Assembly: GCA_015068425.1 (NCBI GenBank)
Contig: SVKK01000001.1
Location: 1 to 64,000 of the forward strand
Reading direction: 5' to 3'
Source of the DNA: Oscillospiraceae bacterium
Lineage (GTDB): Bacteria > Bacillota > Clostridia > Oscillospirales > Oscillospiraceae
Length of the DNA stretch: 64,000 nucleotides
In this document: in pieces, positions 1 to 7,636 of the stretch
How the letters are laid out: each line of letters begins with the position of its first letter
Position numbering within the stretch: position 1 is the first letter of the stretch
Notes under the pieces: generated by a model
The model's input: the letters and a program-made list of their open reading frames with translations, nothing else
The model's database searches: none
What the model was told of the DNA's origin: nothing
Position numbers and translations under genes: made by a program

Positions 1-107
1 TGAAATTGGACAAAAATCAGCGAAAACCCCGTGTTTTCAAGGCTTCTGACCTTTGCCCCTATTATAACAGAAGAGTCAATGCGGCGTACAATTCCTGTTG
101 CTTTCAT
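1..107 (-). pseudogene. SpoVT/AbrB-like start, diverging after 11 codons (partial)
   Basis: A minus-strand reading frame starts at an ATG (105-107) behind a strong AGGAGGAA ribosome binding site and stays open to the window edge. Its first 11 residues, MKATGIVRRID, match the normal start of SpoVT/AbrB-type sporulation regulators. The expected continuation (an LGRVVIPKEIR-type stretch) is absent, and residues 12-35 look unrelated. This could be a broken spoVT, a recombination or assembly junction, or a different protein sharing the leader. The family assignment rests only on the short N-terminal match. Confidence 0.35.
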
Positions 108-111
108 ATAT

Positions 112-166
112 AAATTCCTCCTGCGTTTCTTTGTTTTGACACAAATAGTATCCGCAGGAGGAATTT
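112..166 (-). promoter_or_regulatory. 14-bp perfect inverted repeat that would hide the SD of the spoVT-like start
   Basis: AAATTCCTCCTGCG (112-125) is perfectly complementary to 153-166, with a 27-nt loop. In the minus-strand transcript the 3' arm contains the AGGAGG site of the ATG at 107, so folding would block translation. Read on the plus strand, the stem is followed by TTTT and could act as a terminator, but no plus-strand gene ends here. The rest of 108-245 holds no recognisable gene. A short dyad followed by a T-run (212-224 and beyond, minus) may end the SGNH gene transcript. Confidence 0.5.
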
Positions 167-245
167 TTTTATTCTATTATGCAATTAGGTTGATTTTGGC
201 AAAAAATACATCTGTTCCGAACAGTACGCAAATTTACCCTATTAA

Positions 246-1385
246 TTACTGTATCAGATTCAAAATTTTTGAAACATCAATCTGTCGGGCTGCAAGCTGG
301 CCGCCGCCGGGGTTGAGATGAAGATGATCACCTACATGCATCTTCTCGGGAAGAGCTTCTCCCTCAAAGGCCGCAGCCAGATCGGCAAGCATATCAAACT
401 CACCGCTGCTGCGTATCCACTCATTAATTTCATTGCGCACTTTTGCGGTATTTTCATTATAGGTGGGGAAGCCTCCGAAAGGAGTTATAGTGGCTCCAAT
501 GACCTTAAGTCCCTTTGCGTGACAGCGTTCTATAAGCTCTCTGAACCCCGCCTTCAGCTCTTCGGCATCCACAGTCTCTGACTTTGGGGGAGAGAACATG
601 GGGTGACCGCCGGGCTGAGCAATATCGTTGATGCCCAGAGCCACAATAACGGCTTTAACTCCGCTCAAAGCCAGCACATCCCAGTCCAGACGCTTCAAGG
701 CGGCTTTTCCGAAGGCATTGGCGCCTCTCATAATGGGAGCCTTTGTATCCCGGAGCAGCCGGTTTCCGCCAACGCCCAGATTCAGCACGGCAAGCTCCGG
801 CTGCTGCTCACGGACAGCCTGACGCAGAGGCGCGATCCAGAAGCCCATCTCGGTAATAGAGTCACCGATAACCGCAACAGAGGCAGAGGGCACATTCTCT
901 TCCATCTCAACTTCCAGAGCCTTCAAGCCGCAAAGACGCTCGGAAAAAGGCATATCGGGCAGTGGGCTCTTATAGGGAAGCGCTTCGTAGCCTTCCATTG
1001 TATAGTCGCCCTTGGCGCTGTGGCTTTGAGCCAGCGTGGTCTCGCTGAGAGAACGCTTCTTTCCCATGGCCAACAGCAGCGTAATCTCCTGACCGGCTTT
1101 TAAGGGCAGCTCCACCTTGTCGCTGCGGACTTCCTTGCCGGCTTCCACGACGAAGTCCTTTTTGCCGTTTACAGTCAGCTGTATTTTTTCATCTTCAACT
1201 TCAACCACGGCAGATATATATTCCGCTCTTTTCTTGCCGTAATCCTCGGCAAATACCAAGCGGAAGGCGCTTCCGGAAAGTTCCGTGGCAAAGCTTGCCT
1301 TCACTGTGCATTTGGACACATTGGGGCTAATAGGCTTAGCCAGCTCACGCTGGGCAAAGGCAGCGGCTGTTATCCATTTACTCAT
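246..1385 (-). CDS. SGNH/GDSL hydrolase with N-terminal beta-rich domain
   Basis: Predicted esterase of the SGNH family, 379 aa. Residues from about 170 show the block I motif GDSIT (nucleophile Ser), block II GVGGNRL, block III LGINDI, and a C-terminal DHLHLNPGG with the catalytic Asp/His pair. The N-terminal ~150 residues form a separate domain, as in carbohydrate esterases that deacetylate sugars or polysaccharides. No signal peptide is visible, so it probably acts in the cytoplasm on imported material. The start has an AAAGGAG site. It lies 17 nt after an alpha/beta esterase and at the end of the ABC transporter operon, suggesting removal of acyl groups from the imported compound. The exact substrate is unknown. 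Confidence 0.85.
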   Translation of the reverse strand: MSKWITAAAFAQRELAKPISPNVSKCTVKASFATELSGSAFRLVFAEDYGKKRAEYISAVVEVEDEKIQLTVNGKKDFVVEAGKEVRSDKVELPLKAGQEITLLLAMGKKRSLSETTLAQSHSAKGDYTMEGYEALPYKSPLPDMPFSERLCGLKALEVEMEENVPSASVAVIGDSITEMGFWIAPLRQAVREQQPELAVLNLGVGGNRLLRDTKAPIMRGANAFGKAALKRLDWDVLALSGVKAVIVALGINDIAQPGGHPMFSPPKSETVDAEELKAGFRELIERCHAKGLKVIGATITPFGGFPTYNENTAKVRNEINEWIRSSGEFDMLADLAAAFEGEALPEKMHVGDHLHLNPGGGQLAARQIDVSKILNLIQ

Positions 1386-1402
1386 AAGAACACTCCTTTA
1401 TA

Positions 1403-2491
1403 TCAGAGTTTTCTGATCATAGGTCCGTATTCAACGGCTATGTCATAAGCCTGAGGCGCTGTACCAAGCAGAGAGATGGTGGCATGGACACAGCCCTTAT
1501 ACAGCATATATTTGGCTTCCACACCGGCGCGGCGCAGCTTTCTCACATAAGCCTCCGCCTGAGGACGGAGATAGTCATACTCACTGGTTATTATCAGTGC
1601 GGTAGGCAACCCCTCGGCACTGCCCAGCAATGGCGAGGCATAAGGATCCGTTATAGGGGCGGGGCGGTTCATATAAACGAAGGGCAGGAACTGGTCGCTA
1701 AATTCAAGCGCCCGGGCAAAGCCCTCCGCAGCAGGTCTATCCTGCTGGAAGTCATACAAATCTATGCTCCAATTATAGTCCTCAGCTTCGGTTTTTCCAA
1801 TAATAACCGCAGGATAGAGCAGAACCTGCGCCGCGATTATTCCGCTTCCGCTGTCTCTGTCCTTCTGGCAGCAGCAGGCAGCCATATTGCCTCCGGCACT
1901 ATCGCCCGATATGACGATTTTCCCGGGGTCAATGCCAAGCTCTTCCGCATTGGCGCGAACCCAGCAAAGGGCTGCCCAACAGTCATTAAAGCCTGCGGGA
2001 TGGGGATTTTCCGGAGCCAGACGGTATTCCACGTTAACAGCAACCACATCGTGGAGCTCCACCAGCAGCTTGCAGAAATTATTTACCTGTTTCATACTGC
2101 CGCCGGTAAAAGCGCCGCCATGGATGAACACCACCGCAGGGCGAAGCTTTTTTTCTCCCTTGCTGCGGTAAACCAGCACCGGCATTCCGCTTTCGGGGAC
2201 AGTTTTTTCTTCAATGAGAATCTCGGTGGCGGTCACATCCCGGCTGCCATCAACCTCGTGTTCACGCATAACCTGAGGAGGTGGCATTCCACCGTATTTA
2301 TCTTCCAGCGCTTTGAAGATTTTCATCTGCTCATCATTCAGATTTGCATCCAGAATCACAGGGTCAAGACCCATACCTTCCTGCTTGAAGGGAATAGGCT
2401 TGAATACGGTGGGAATTCCGTGATAATCCTCCTGCCATACTTTTTCCTGCAGAATCTTCAGTGCGTCTTTATTTTCTTCGTAATAACTCAT
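1403..2491 (-). CDS. alpha/beta-hydrolase esterase (HSL-like)
   Basis: Predicted carboxylesterase, 362 aa. The HGGAFTGG oxyanion-hole motif and the GDSAGGNMA nucleophile elbow identify the hormone-sensitive-lipase (family IV) alpha/beta-hydrolase group. The catalytic Asp and His lie near the C-terminus (SEYDYLRP, GCVHATI). There is no signal peptide. The start codon overlaps the stop of the upstream permease gene (ATGA), indicating translational coupling with the transporter. With the following SGNH esterase it forms a two-esterase tail of the operon, consistent with stepwise deacylation of an imported acylated glycoside or ester (inference). Confidence 0.88.
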   Translation of the reverse strand: MSYYEENKDALKILQEKVWQEDYHGIPTVFKPIPFKQEGMGLDPVILDANLNDEQMKIFKALEDKYGGMPPPQVMREHEVDGSRDVTATEILIEEKTVPESGMPVLVYRSKGEKKLRPAVVFIHGGAFTGGSMKQVNNFCKLLVELHDVVAVNVEYRLAPENPHPAGFNDCWAALCWVRANAEELGIDPGKIVISGDSAGGNMAACCCQKDRDSGSGIIAAQVLLYPAVIIGKTEAEDYNWSIDLYDFQQDRPAAEGFARALEFSDQFLPFVYMNRPAPITDPYASPLLGSAEGLPTALIITSEYDYLRPQAEAYVRKLRRAGVEAKYMLYKGCVHATISLLGTAPQAYDIAVEYGPMIRKL

Positions 2492-3501
2492 ATTTTCACC
2501 TCTGTTTGCTGAATTCTAAGCCTCTTTTCCGCAAAAATCTTCCGTTCCGCCACACGATAGCTGTTGGCATCGAAGAAAAGGAAGCAAAGAACAATCACTG
2601 CGTTGAGAACGCTTTGCAGCGTACTTGTCATTCCCAGCTTGGTGAAGCCGGAGGTAATCAGCGCCTGAGTCAGCGCGCCGATAAGAATGCCCACATTATT
2701 GTCGGTATATCGGCTCAGGGCAATGCCGATGAACATAGGCAGAAATGCGCTCATCATATAACTGGAGCTGGAAAGCCCGGTTTTAGGTGCGCAGGTGCCC
2801 AGAATGGAGAAGTTAATAACTCCGGCGCAGGCCATTAGAACGCCCGCCAGAATATAACAGCCGATGGCGTTTCGTTTTTCCTTTATACCCGTTGAAACGC
2901 TGACGGCCTGTCCGCTGCCCAGAGCGCGGAAATGATAGCCAAACAGCGTATAGCGGGACAGGAACACAACTACTATCAAGCCCGCCGCGCAAAGGGTATA
3001 TGTAACAACCGGTGTGGCAAATACAAGAAGATCGTTTCTGCCGATCATAATAATGCCGTTGCCATCGGTGAGGATAAAGGTAAAGGCTTCATAAACCATA
3101 GTCATACCTATGGAGGTTACCATCGGAGAAACCTGCAAAGCCACATACATAATGCCGGACACAAGACCCAGCACCGCTCCCGCAAGGACGAACATCAAAA
3201 GCATACCACCCGCGCCAAGCCCCAGCATATCCGCAAGCTGTGCGCCAATAACGGTGGACAGCAGCATAACAGAGCCTATGCTGAAGTCAAAGCGGCCGTT
3301 GCCCAGATTGAAGGCAAAGGCCCAGGCAATAAAGCCGTTATATACCGCGGTACGCAGCACCACCTGCAAATTGGACCAGGAGCTATAACCGGGAAGTCCC
3401 AAAATGGCGCAGAGCACCACAAAAAACAGGTAGACCGCCACCGGCATAACAAGACAGAGCCCTATTCGCTTCCACAGGCTATTGCGCTTGATTGCATTCA
3501 C
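2488..3501 (-). CDS. Ribose-type ABC transporter permease B
   Basis: Membrane permease of the BPD_transp_2 (RbsC/XylH) family, 337 aa, with about 8-10 hydrophobic segments. The start is GTG at 3501, 10 nt after a GGAGG site. It is the second, divergent permease of a four-gene sugar-type importer (ATPase 7395, permease A 5862, binding protein 4841, this gene). Two unlike permeases suggest a heterodimeric channel. The binding-protein gene ends about 100 nt upstream and the gap holds a GC-rich hairpin. It overlaps the downstream esterase by 4 nt. The substrate is likely a sugar or glycoside, not determinable from sequence alone. Confidence 0.88.
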   Translation of the reverse strand: MNAIKRNSLWKRIGLCLVMPVAVYLFFVVLCAILGLPGYSSWSNLQVVLRTAVYNGFIAWAFAFNLGNGRFDFSIGSVMLLSTVIGAQLADMLGLGAGGMLLMFVLAGAVLGLVSGIMYVALQVSPMVTSIGMTMVYEAFTFILTDGNGIIMIGRNDLLVFATPVVTYTLCAAGLIVVVFLSRYTLFGYHFRALGSGQAVSVSTGIKEKRNAIGCYILAGVLMACAGVINFSILGTCAPKTGLSSSSYMMSAFLPMFIGIALSRYTDNNVGILIGALTQALITSGFTKLGMTSTLQSVLNAVIVLCFLFFDANSYRVAERKIFAEKRLRIQQTEVKI

Positions 3502-3532
3502 AATGAATCGTCCTCCTTCTGTTGTCTGTTGT

Positions 3533-3562
3533 GCCCACCCCGGCGGATTTACCGGGGCGGGC
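3533..3562 (-). promoter_or_regulatory. GC-rich hairpin between binding protein and permease genes
   Basis: GCCCACCCCGG (3533-3543) pairs with 3552-3562; the one mismatch is a G-U pair in the minus-strand RNA. No U-run follows, so it is not a classical terminator. It is more likely a 3' stabiliser or partial attenuator that raises binding-protein mRNA over permease mRNA. The same arrangement recurs at 17737 and 46869. Confidence 0.6.
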
Positions 3563-3602
3563 GGGGCAGAACAGATTGTTAGTTGGAAAGTTTGGCTAAT
3601 TC

Positions 3603-4841
3603 TTAGCCGAGATAAGACTGGTGACGGGCGAGGATAGCATCCAGATCGGTTTCGCCGTAGATCTTCAGCATGCCCTCGAAGCTGGCTTCGGGGTTCAGAG
3701 CCTTGATCATGGAGCAGAAGTCGTTGATATTTACCAGATGCTCGGTGCCGCTGGTAACATCATAAACAGCCTTTGCTTCCTCGTAGTTATCATATACCCA
3801 CAGGTTAGCGTCGATGAGCTCAACAACGCCGTTGGGCTTGACCAGATCCATGTCACCGTTGAGTGCGTTCAGCAGCATAACGATGCACATACCCTGCTCT
3901 TCAACATTGCCGAAGTTGGTGAAATCCAGAACGCCGGTTTCCATGGCAGTCATATTGGTCTGGTCGAAGGCGCCGGAGCCGCTGACAAGAAGGATATCGT
4001 CACGGCCTGCGTTTGCAAGAGGCTGTGCCCAGAAGTTGGGGGTTGCAAGACCGGAAACGGCCTCAACAGTTTTGTCAGCAAGAATGTTTGCCTGTGCAGC
4101 AAACCATTCGTCGCTGGGGAAACCGGGGAGCTCTACGATTTCGATTTCATAGTTGGCATCCTTGAAGGCCTGATAGAAGCCTTCCTGGCCGCGGACAAAC
4201 ATCTCAACGCCAAACAGTGCGCCGCCGCTGGCATAGCAGCACTTCTTGACGCCCTGTTCAATGAGGTACTCAGCGCAGGCATAGCCGGCGAAGTAGTTCA
4301 GGTCGCCCTGAGTGTAGCCGCCCAGCCAGTACTCGTTGGTCTTGTACTGCTCATAAAGGTCGCCTTCCATACGTGCGATGTTGGAGGGTCCCATCAGATA
4401 GTACATACCATACTCGGCGCAGGTGTCGATCATGGTGTGACCGATGACATCATAGGTGCCCATGATTGCCTGGCAGCCGGAGATGTAGCAGTTTTCCACG
4501 AAGGCGATCTGGTCCTCAGCGGAAGCAATGGCCTCGGAGTAGACGAACTCAATGTTCAGATACTCCTCAAGATAATCGAAGTATGCCTTGCCGGCAATGG
4601 CGCTGGAGTCGGTGGTGTCATAGAGGGGAACACCGACCTTTACGGTCTCAGCGGGCCACTTTTCACCGGCGGTCAGATACTTCAGACCGTCATTGTCCTC
4701 AGCAGGGGCTGCAGGGGCATCGTTGGGAGCTGCGGGTGCGTCGTTGGGCGCTGCAGGATTTTCGTTGCCGGAAGTCTGGCCGCAGGCTACCAGAGCGAAA
4801 ACCATTACGAGAGCCAACAGCAGTGCAATCAGCTTTTTCAT
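3603..4841 (-). CDS. Sugar-type ABC transporter substrate-binding lipoprotein
   Basis: Secreted lipoprotein, 412 aa. It has a basic N-terminus, a hydrophobic stretch and lipobox (FALVAC), then an Ala/Pro/Asn-rich linker of about 30 residues built from repeated NDAPAAP units, then a two-lobed periplasmic-binding-protein body. The fold resembles peripla_BP_4-type sugar or autoinducer binders, though the ligand residues are not recognisable. It starts at ATG 4841 with a TAGGAGG site. It sits between the two permease genes of the operon. The linker probably serves as a cell-wall-spanning tether, since similar linkers follow the lipobox in three other unrelated binding proteins here. Confidence 0.88.
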   Translation of the reverse strand: MKKLIALLLALVMVFALVACGQTSGNENPAAPNDAPAAPNDAPAAPAEDNDGLKYLTAGEKWPAETVKVGVPLYDTTDSSAIAGKAYFDYLEEYLNIEFVYSEAIASAEDQIAFVENCYISGCQAIMGTYDVIGHTMIDTCAEYGMYYLMGPSNIARMEGDLYEQYKTNEYWLGGYTQGDLNYFAGYACAEYLIEQGVKKCCYASGGALFGVEMFVRGQEGFYQAFKDANYEIEIVELPGFPSDEWFAAQANILADKTVEAVSGLATPNFWAQPLANAGRDDILLVSGSGAFDQTNMTAMETGVLDFTNFGNVEEQGMCIVMLLNALNGDMDLVKPNGVVELIDANLWVYDNYEEAKAVYDVTSGTEHLVNINDFCSMIKALNPEASFEGMLKIYGETDLDAILARHQSYLG

Positions 4842-4905
4842 GTTTTTTCCTCCTAATAAAAATAGTTTGTTAATTTATGAATCGACCCTTGCGGGTTTAT
4901 TCCTT

Positions 4906-5862
4906 TTATCGGGGCAGCAAATTGGAGCGATAACTAAAACCGGTGATAAACACAACGATCAGAAACAGAATGCCGCGAACCAACTGGATGGAGCCGCTGT
5001 CCACACCGATTACCATCAAACCGTTATTCAGCACCGTAATAATGGCTGCACCTATGAGCGCAGCGCTTATACGGGACTTTGCTCCGCCGGAAAGAGGCAT
5101 TCCTCCGAGAACTATTGCCACCATCATATCCATACCCACGGTGGAAGCGGTGCTGGCGTTAACGGATTTGCTGCGCAGCAAAATTACGATTGCAGTGAGA
5201 GCAATACCAACGGCGCCCAACAGAAATGCGTAGAGCCTTATCCTGTTTGCGTTGATTCCGGTTTGATCTGCAGCTCTTGGGTTGCCGCCTACAATCTTGG
5301 CGCCTTTTCCAAACACATTGAAATTGAAAAGAACAGTGGCGACGATATAGAAAACTGCCAAAAGAACAATATACAAAACCGTCATCTGTCCGCTGGGTAC
5401 CAGATTTGACACGGACAGAGTGGACTGGTCGCCCAGAAGCACATTGCCCAAAGAAGACAGGGCCATTCCCAACACAATAGTTATCATAAATGTTGGCACA
5501 TTCATCCTGATGGAGAGAACCGCCTTAAGAAGTCCCACCACCAGAGAGGCCACAACGCAGGTTGCAACCATAATAAAGGTGGAGCCTGTGGCGTTACCCA
5601 CAATAGCCGCCAGAACCGCTACGCAGCAAACGCTGCCGCTCATGGACATATCCATGGCACCCGCGGTGAAGGCAAAAACTCCGCCGGTGGAAATGAGAGC
5701 CGTCAGCACCACTTGATTAAACAAAATCTTCAGGTTCGGTGTGCTCACGGACTTGCCCTTGGACATAATGGCAAAAAAGGCTACCAGCAGCACAAGACCT
5801 ATTACGGGGGCAAAGCGGGTAATGCTCTGCACATCAAAGCGACGCTTCTTTACAGAATTCAT
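4906..5862 (-). CDS. Ribose-type ABC transporter permease A
   Basis: Membrane permease of the RbsC family, 318 aa. It contains the AIVLGGMPLSGG loop near residue 250, which corresponds to the conserved cytoplasmic coupling segment (consensus VLGG-S-GG). There are multiple hydrophobic helices. The start has an AGAGGAGG site. It follows the ATPase gene by 15 nt and precedes the binding protein by 64 nt. It is only distantly similar to permease B (2488-3501), which lacks that canonical loop, so the importer probably uses a heterodimer. Confidence 0.88.
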   Translation of the reverse strand: MNSVKKRRFDVQSITRFAPVIGLVLLVAFFAIMSKGKSVSTPNLKILFNQVVLTALISTGGVFAFTAGAMDMSMSGSVCCVAVLAAIVGNATGSTFIMVATCVVASLVVGLLKAVLSIRMNVPTFMITIVLGMALSSLGNVLLGDQSTLSVSNLVPSGQMTVLYIVLLAVFYIVATVLFNFNVFGKGAKIVGGNPRAADQTGINANRIRLYAFLLGAVGIALTAIVILLRSKSVNASTASTVGMDMMVAIVLGGMPLSGGAKSRISAALIGAAIITVLNNGLMVIGVDSGSIQLVRGILFLIVVFITGFSYRSNLLPR

Positions 5863-5877
5863 AAGCTTTTCCTCCTC

Positions 5878-7395
5878 TCAGATCATGGCGTTGATAACAT
5901 CGCCCTCTGCCAGATCTTCAGAGCGCATAAATGTTCCGCTGATAAGACCGTCTTTCAGGATAATCAAACGGTCACTCATTCCGATAAGCTCCGTCAGCTC
6001 TTCGGAGATAAGGATGATAGACTTGCCCTCGGCAAGCATATCCTCCATAAGCTGATACATCGCCGCCTTAACGCCGATATCCACACCACGGGTGGGACAG
6101 TCAAGAATCAAAATGTCGGAATCTCTGCCAACCCATTTGCCGAAAACAACCTTCTGCTTGTTTCCGCCGGAGAGATACTGAACTGCCTGATCCATATTGT
6201 GGCACTTGATGCTCAAAGACTCCACCTGAGCCTGAACATAGGCGCGCTCCTTTCGGGGATGAATCATCCCCAGCTTGTTTTTCAGCTTATCAAGACCCGC
6301 GCTTATGATATTATCCCGGATACTGGCGCTGAGCACCAAAGCTTCCTTATCTCTGTCCTTGGAAACATAGCCGAGACCGTGCTTCATAGCTCCAATGGGG
6401 CTGGCGATTTTGTCGCCGCTGGGCAGGTGAATCACCTCGCCGGAAATAACCGGAGTATCACCGAAAATTGCCTTGGAAAGCTCATGCATGCCGCAATGAG
6501 AAAGGCCGCCTATACCAACAAGCTCACCTCTGTGCAGCTCCATACTGAAGTTTTGCAGAGGCCCGTAGCCGGTGGTAAGATTCCTGACAGACAGCACAAC
6601 CTCATCACTGATGGGAGTTCCGTAGTCCTCCCTGTAGTAATGCTCGCTTACCTCTCTGCCCACCATATACTGCTTGATGCGGTTTTCCTCGAATTCTTCC
6701 CGCTCCACCGTGGCAATCAGCTTGCCGTCACGGAGGACGGTCATACGGTCGCAAATATCCATCAGCTCCTGCAGGTCATGGGAAATTAACATAACCGCTC
6801 TGCCCTGACTGCGCATCTGCCGCATAATTTCATACAACTTATCGCGTCCGAACTGAGAAAGAGCCGTGGTCGTTTCGTCCACAATAAGAAGCTCCGGCTG
6901 AGCATACATCACCTTGGCGACCTCCACCAGCTTGCGCTGCTCAATATCCAGCGCCATCATTGGCGTGGCAGGTGAAATATCGGTAAAACCAATCTGCTCC
7001 AGCGCCTTGGCAGCTTCCTGATTCATCAGCCGTCTGCTCACAATGAGACCCTTGCGGAATTTCTTTTCATCGCCCAGAAAAATGTTTTCAGCCACCGTGA
7101 TGCCGGGCACCACGCCGCTTTCCTGAACAATCATACCCACGCCCAGACGCAGACCTTCCACCATAGTTGAAGGGTTATGGGGTTGTTCCTTGAAGAACAT
7201 TTTTCCATCATTAGGCGGCTGCATGCCGGATGCTATGGACGAAATGGTGGATTTGCCCGAGCCGTTTTCTCCGATCAAACCCATTATCTCTCCCCGGCGT
7301 ACACACAGATCCACATGATCCAATGCCACAGTTGGGCCGAAATATTTGCATATTCCTTCCGCGCGAAACAGGATCTCTCCTACGTCTTTTTCCAC
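5878..7395 (-). CDS. Sugar ABC transporter ATPase, two nucleotide-binding domains
   Basis: Cytoplasmic RbsA/MglA-type ATPase with two fused ABC domains, about 505 aa. Domain 1 has Walker A GENGSGKST and Walker B LLIVDETTTAL. Domain 2 has the signature LSGGNKQK and a Walker B ILDCPTRGVDIG but a degenerate Walker A (GGLSHCGMHEL), which is usual for the family. A TTG at 7422 is possible, but GTG 7395 is preferred because GGAGGG lies 7 nt upstream. It is the first gene of the operon reading toward the esterases and is divergent from the AraC/GH39 regulator, the likely controller. Confidence 0.9.
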   Translation of the reverse strand: MEKDVGEILFRAEGICKYFGPTVALDHVDLCVRRGEIMGLIGENGSGKSTISSIASGMQPPNDGKMFFKEQPHNPSTMVEGLRLGVGMIVQESGVVPGITVAENIFLGDEKKFRKGLIVSRRLMNQEAAKALEQIGFTDISPATPMMALDIEQRKLVEVAKVMYAQPELLIVDETTTALSQFGRDKLYEIMRQMRSQGRAVMLISHDLQELMDICDRMTVLRDGKLIATVEREEFEENRIKQYMVGREVSEHYYREDYGTPISDEVVLSVRNLTTGYGPLQNFSMELHRGELVGIGGLSHCGMHELSKAIFGDTPVISGEVIHLPSGDKIASPIGAMKHGLGYVSKDRDKEALVLSASIRDNIISAGLDKLKNKLGMIHPRKERAYVQAQVESLSIKCHNMDQAVQYLSGGNKQKVVFGKWVGRDSDILILDCPTRGVDIGVKAAMYQLMEDMLAEGKSIILISEELTELIGMSDRLIILKDGLISGTFMRSEDLAEGDVINAMI

Positions 7396-7565
7396 GCTGC
7401 TCCCTCCAGTACTTGTGTTCAAATGGTTTTTCTCATTTTAATCTTACCATTCAAAAATTGTGCAGTATATACACCCCCTTGCCATTTTTCGCCGTCTAAA
7501 TCCATCTTTTTGCCCATTATTTGTGCTCCAAACTTATCCCTTGTAAATTTTTTGATATAATCACC

Positions 7566-7593
7566 TTGATATTTCATCAAAAGACTGTATACT
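7566..7593 (+). promoter_or_regulatory. Putative sigma-A promoter for the AraC/GH39 gene
   Basis: TTGATA (7566-7571), a 16-bp spacer and TATACT (7588-7593) lie about 45 bp before the ATG at 7637. The 7396-7636 interval separates divergent genes and should also carry the transporter promoter on the minus strand, but no strong match was seen there. Confidence 0.5.
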
Positions 7594-7636
7594 GAATATA
7601 TGTATCCATTTTTTATCAATCACGCGAGGTGAAGCT

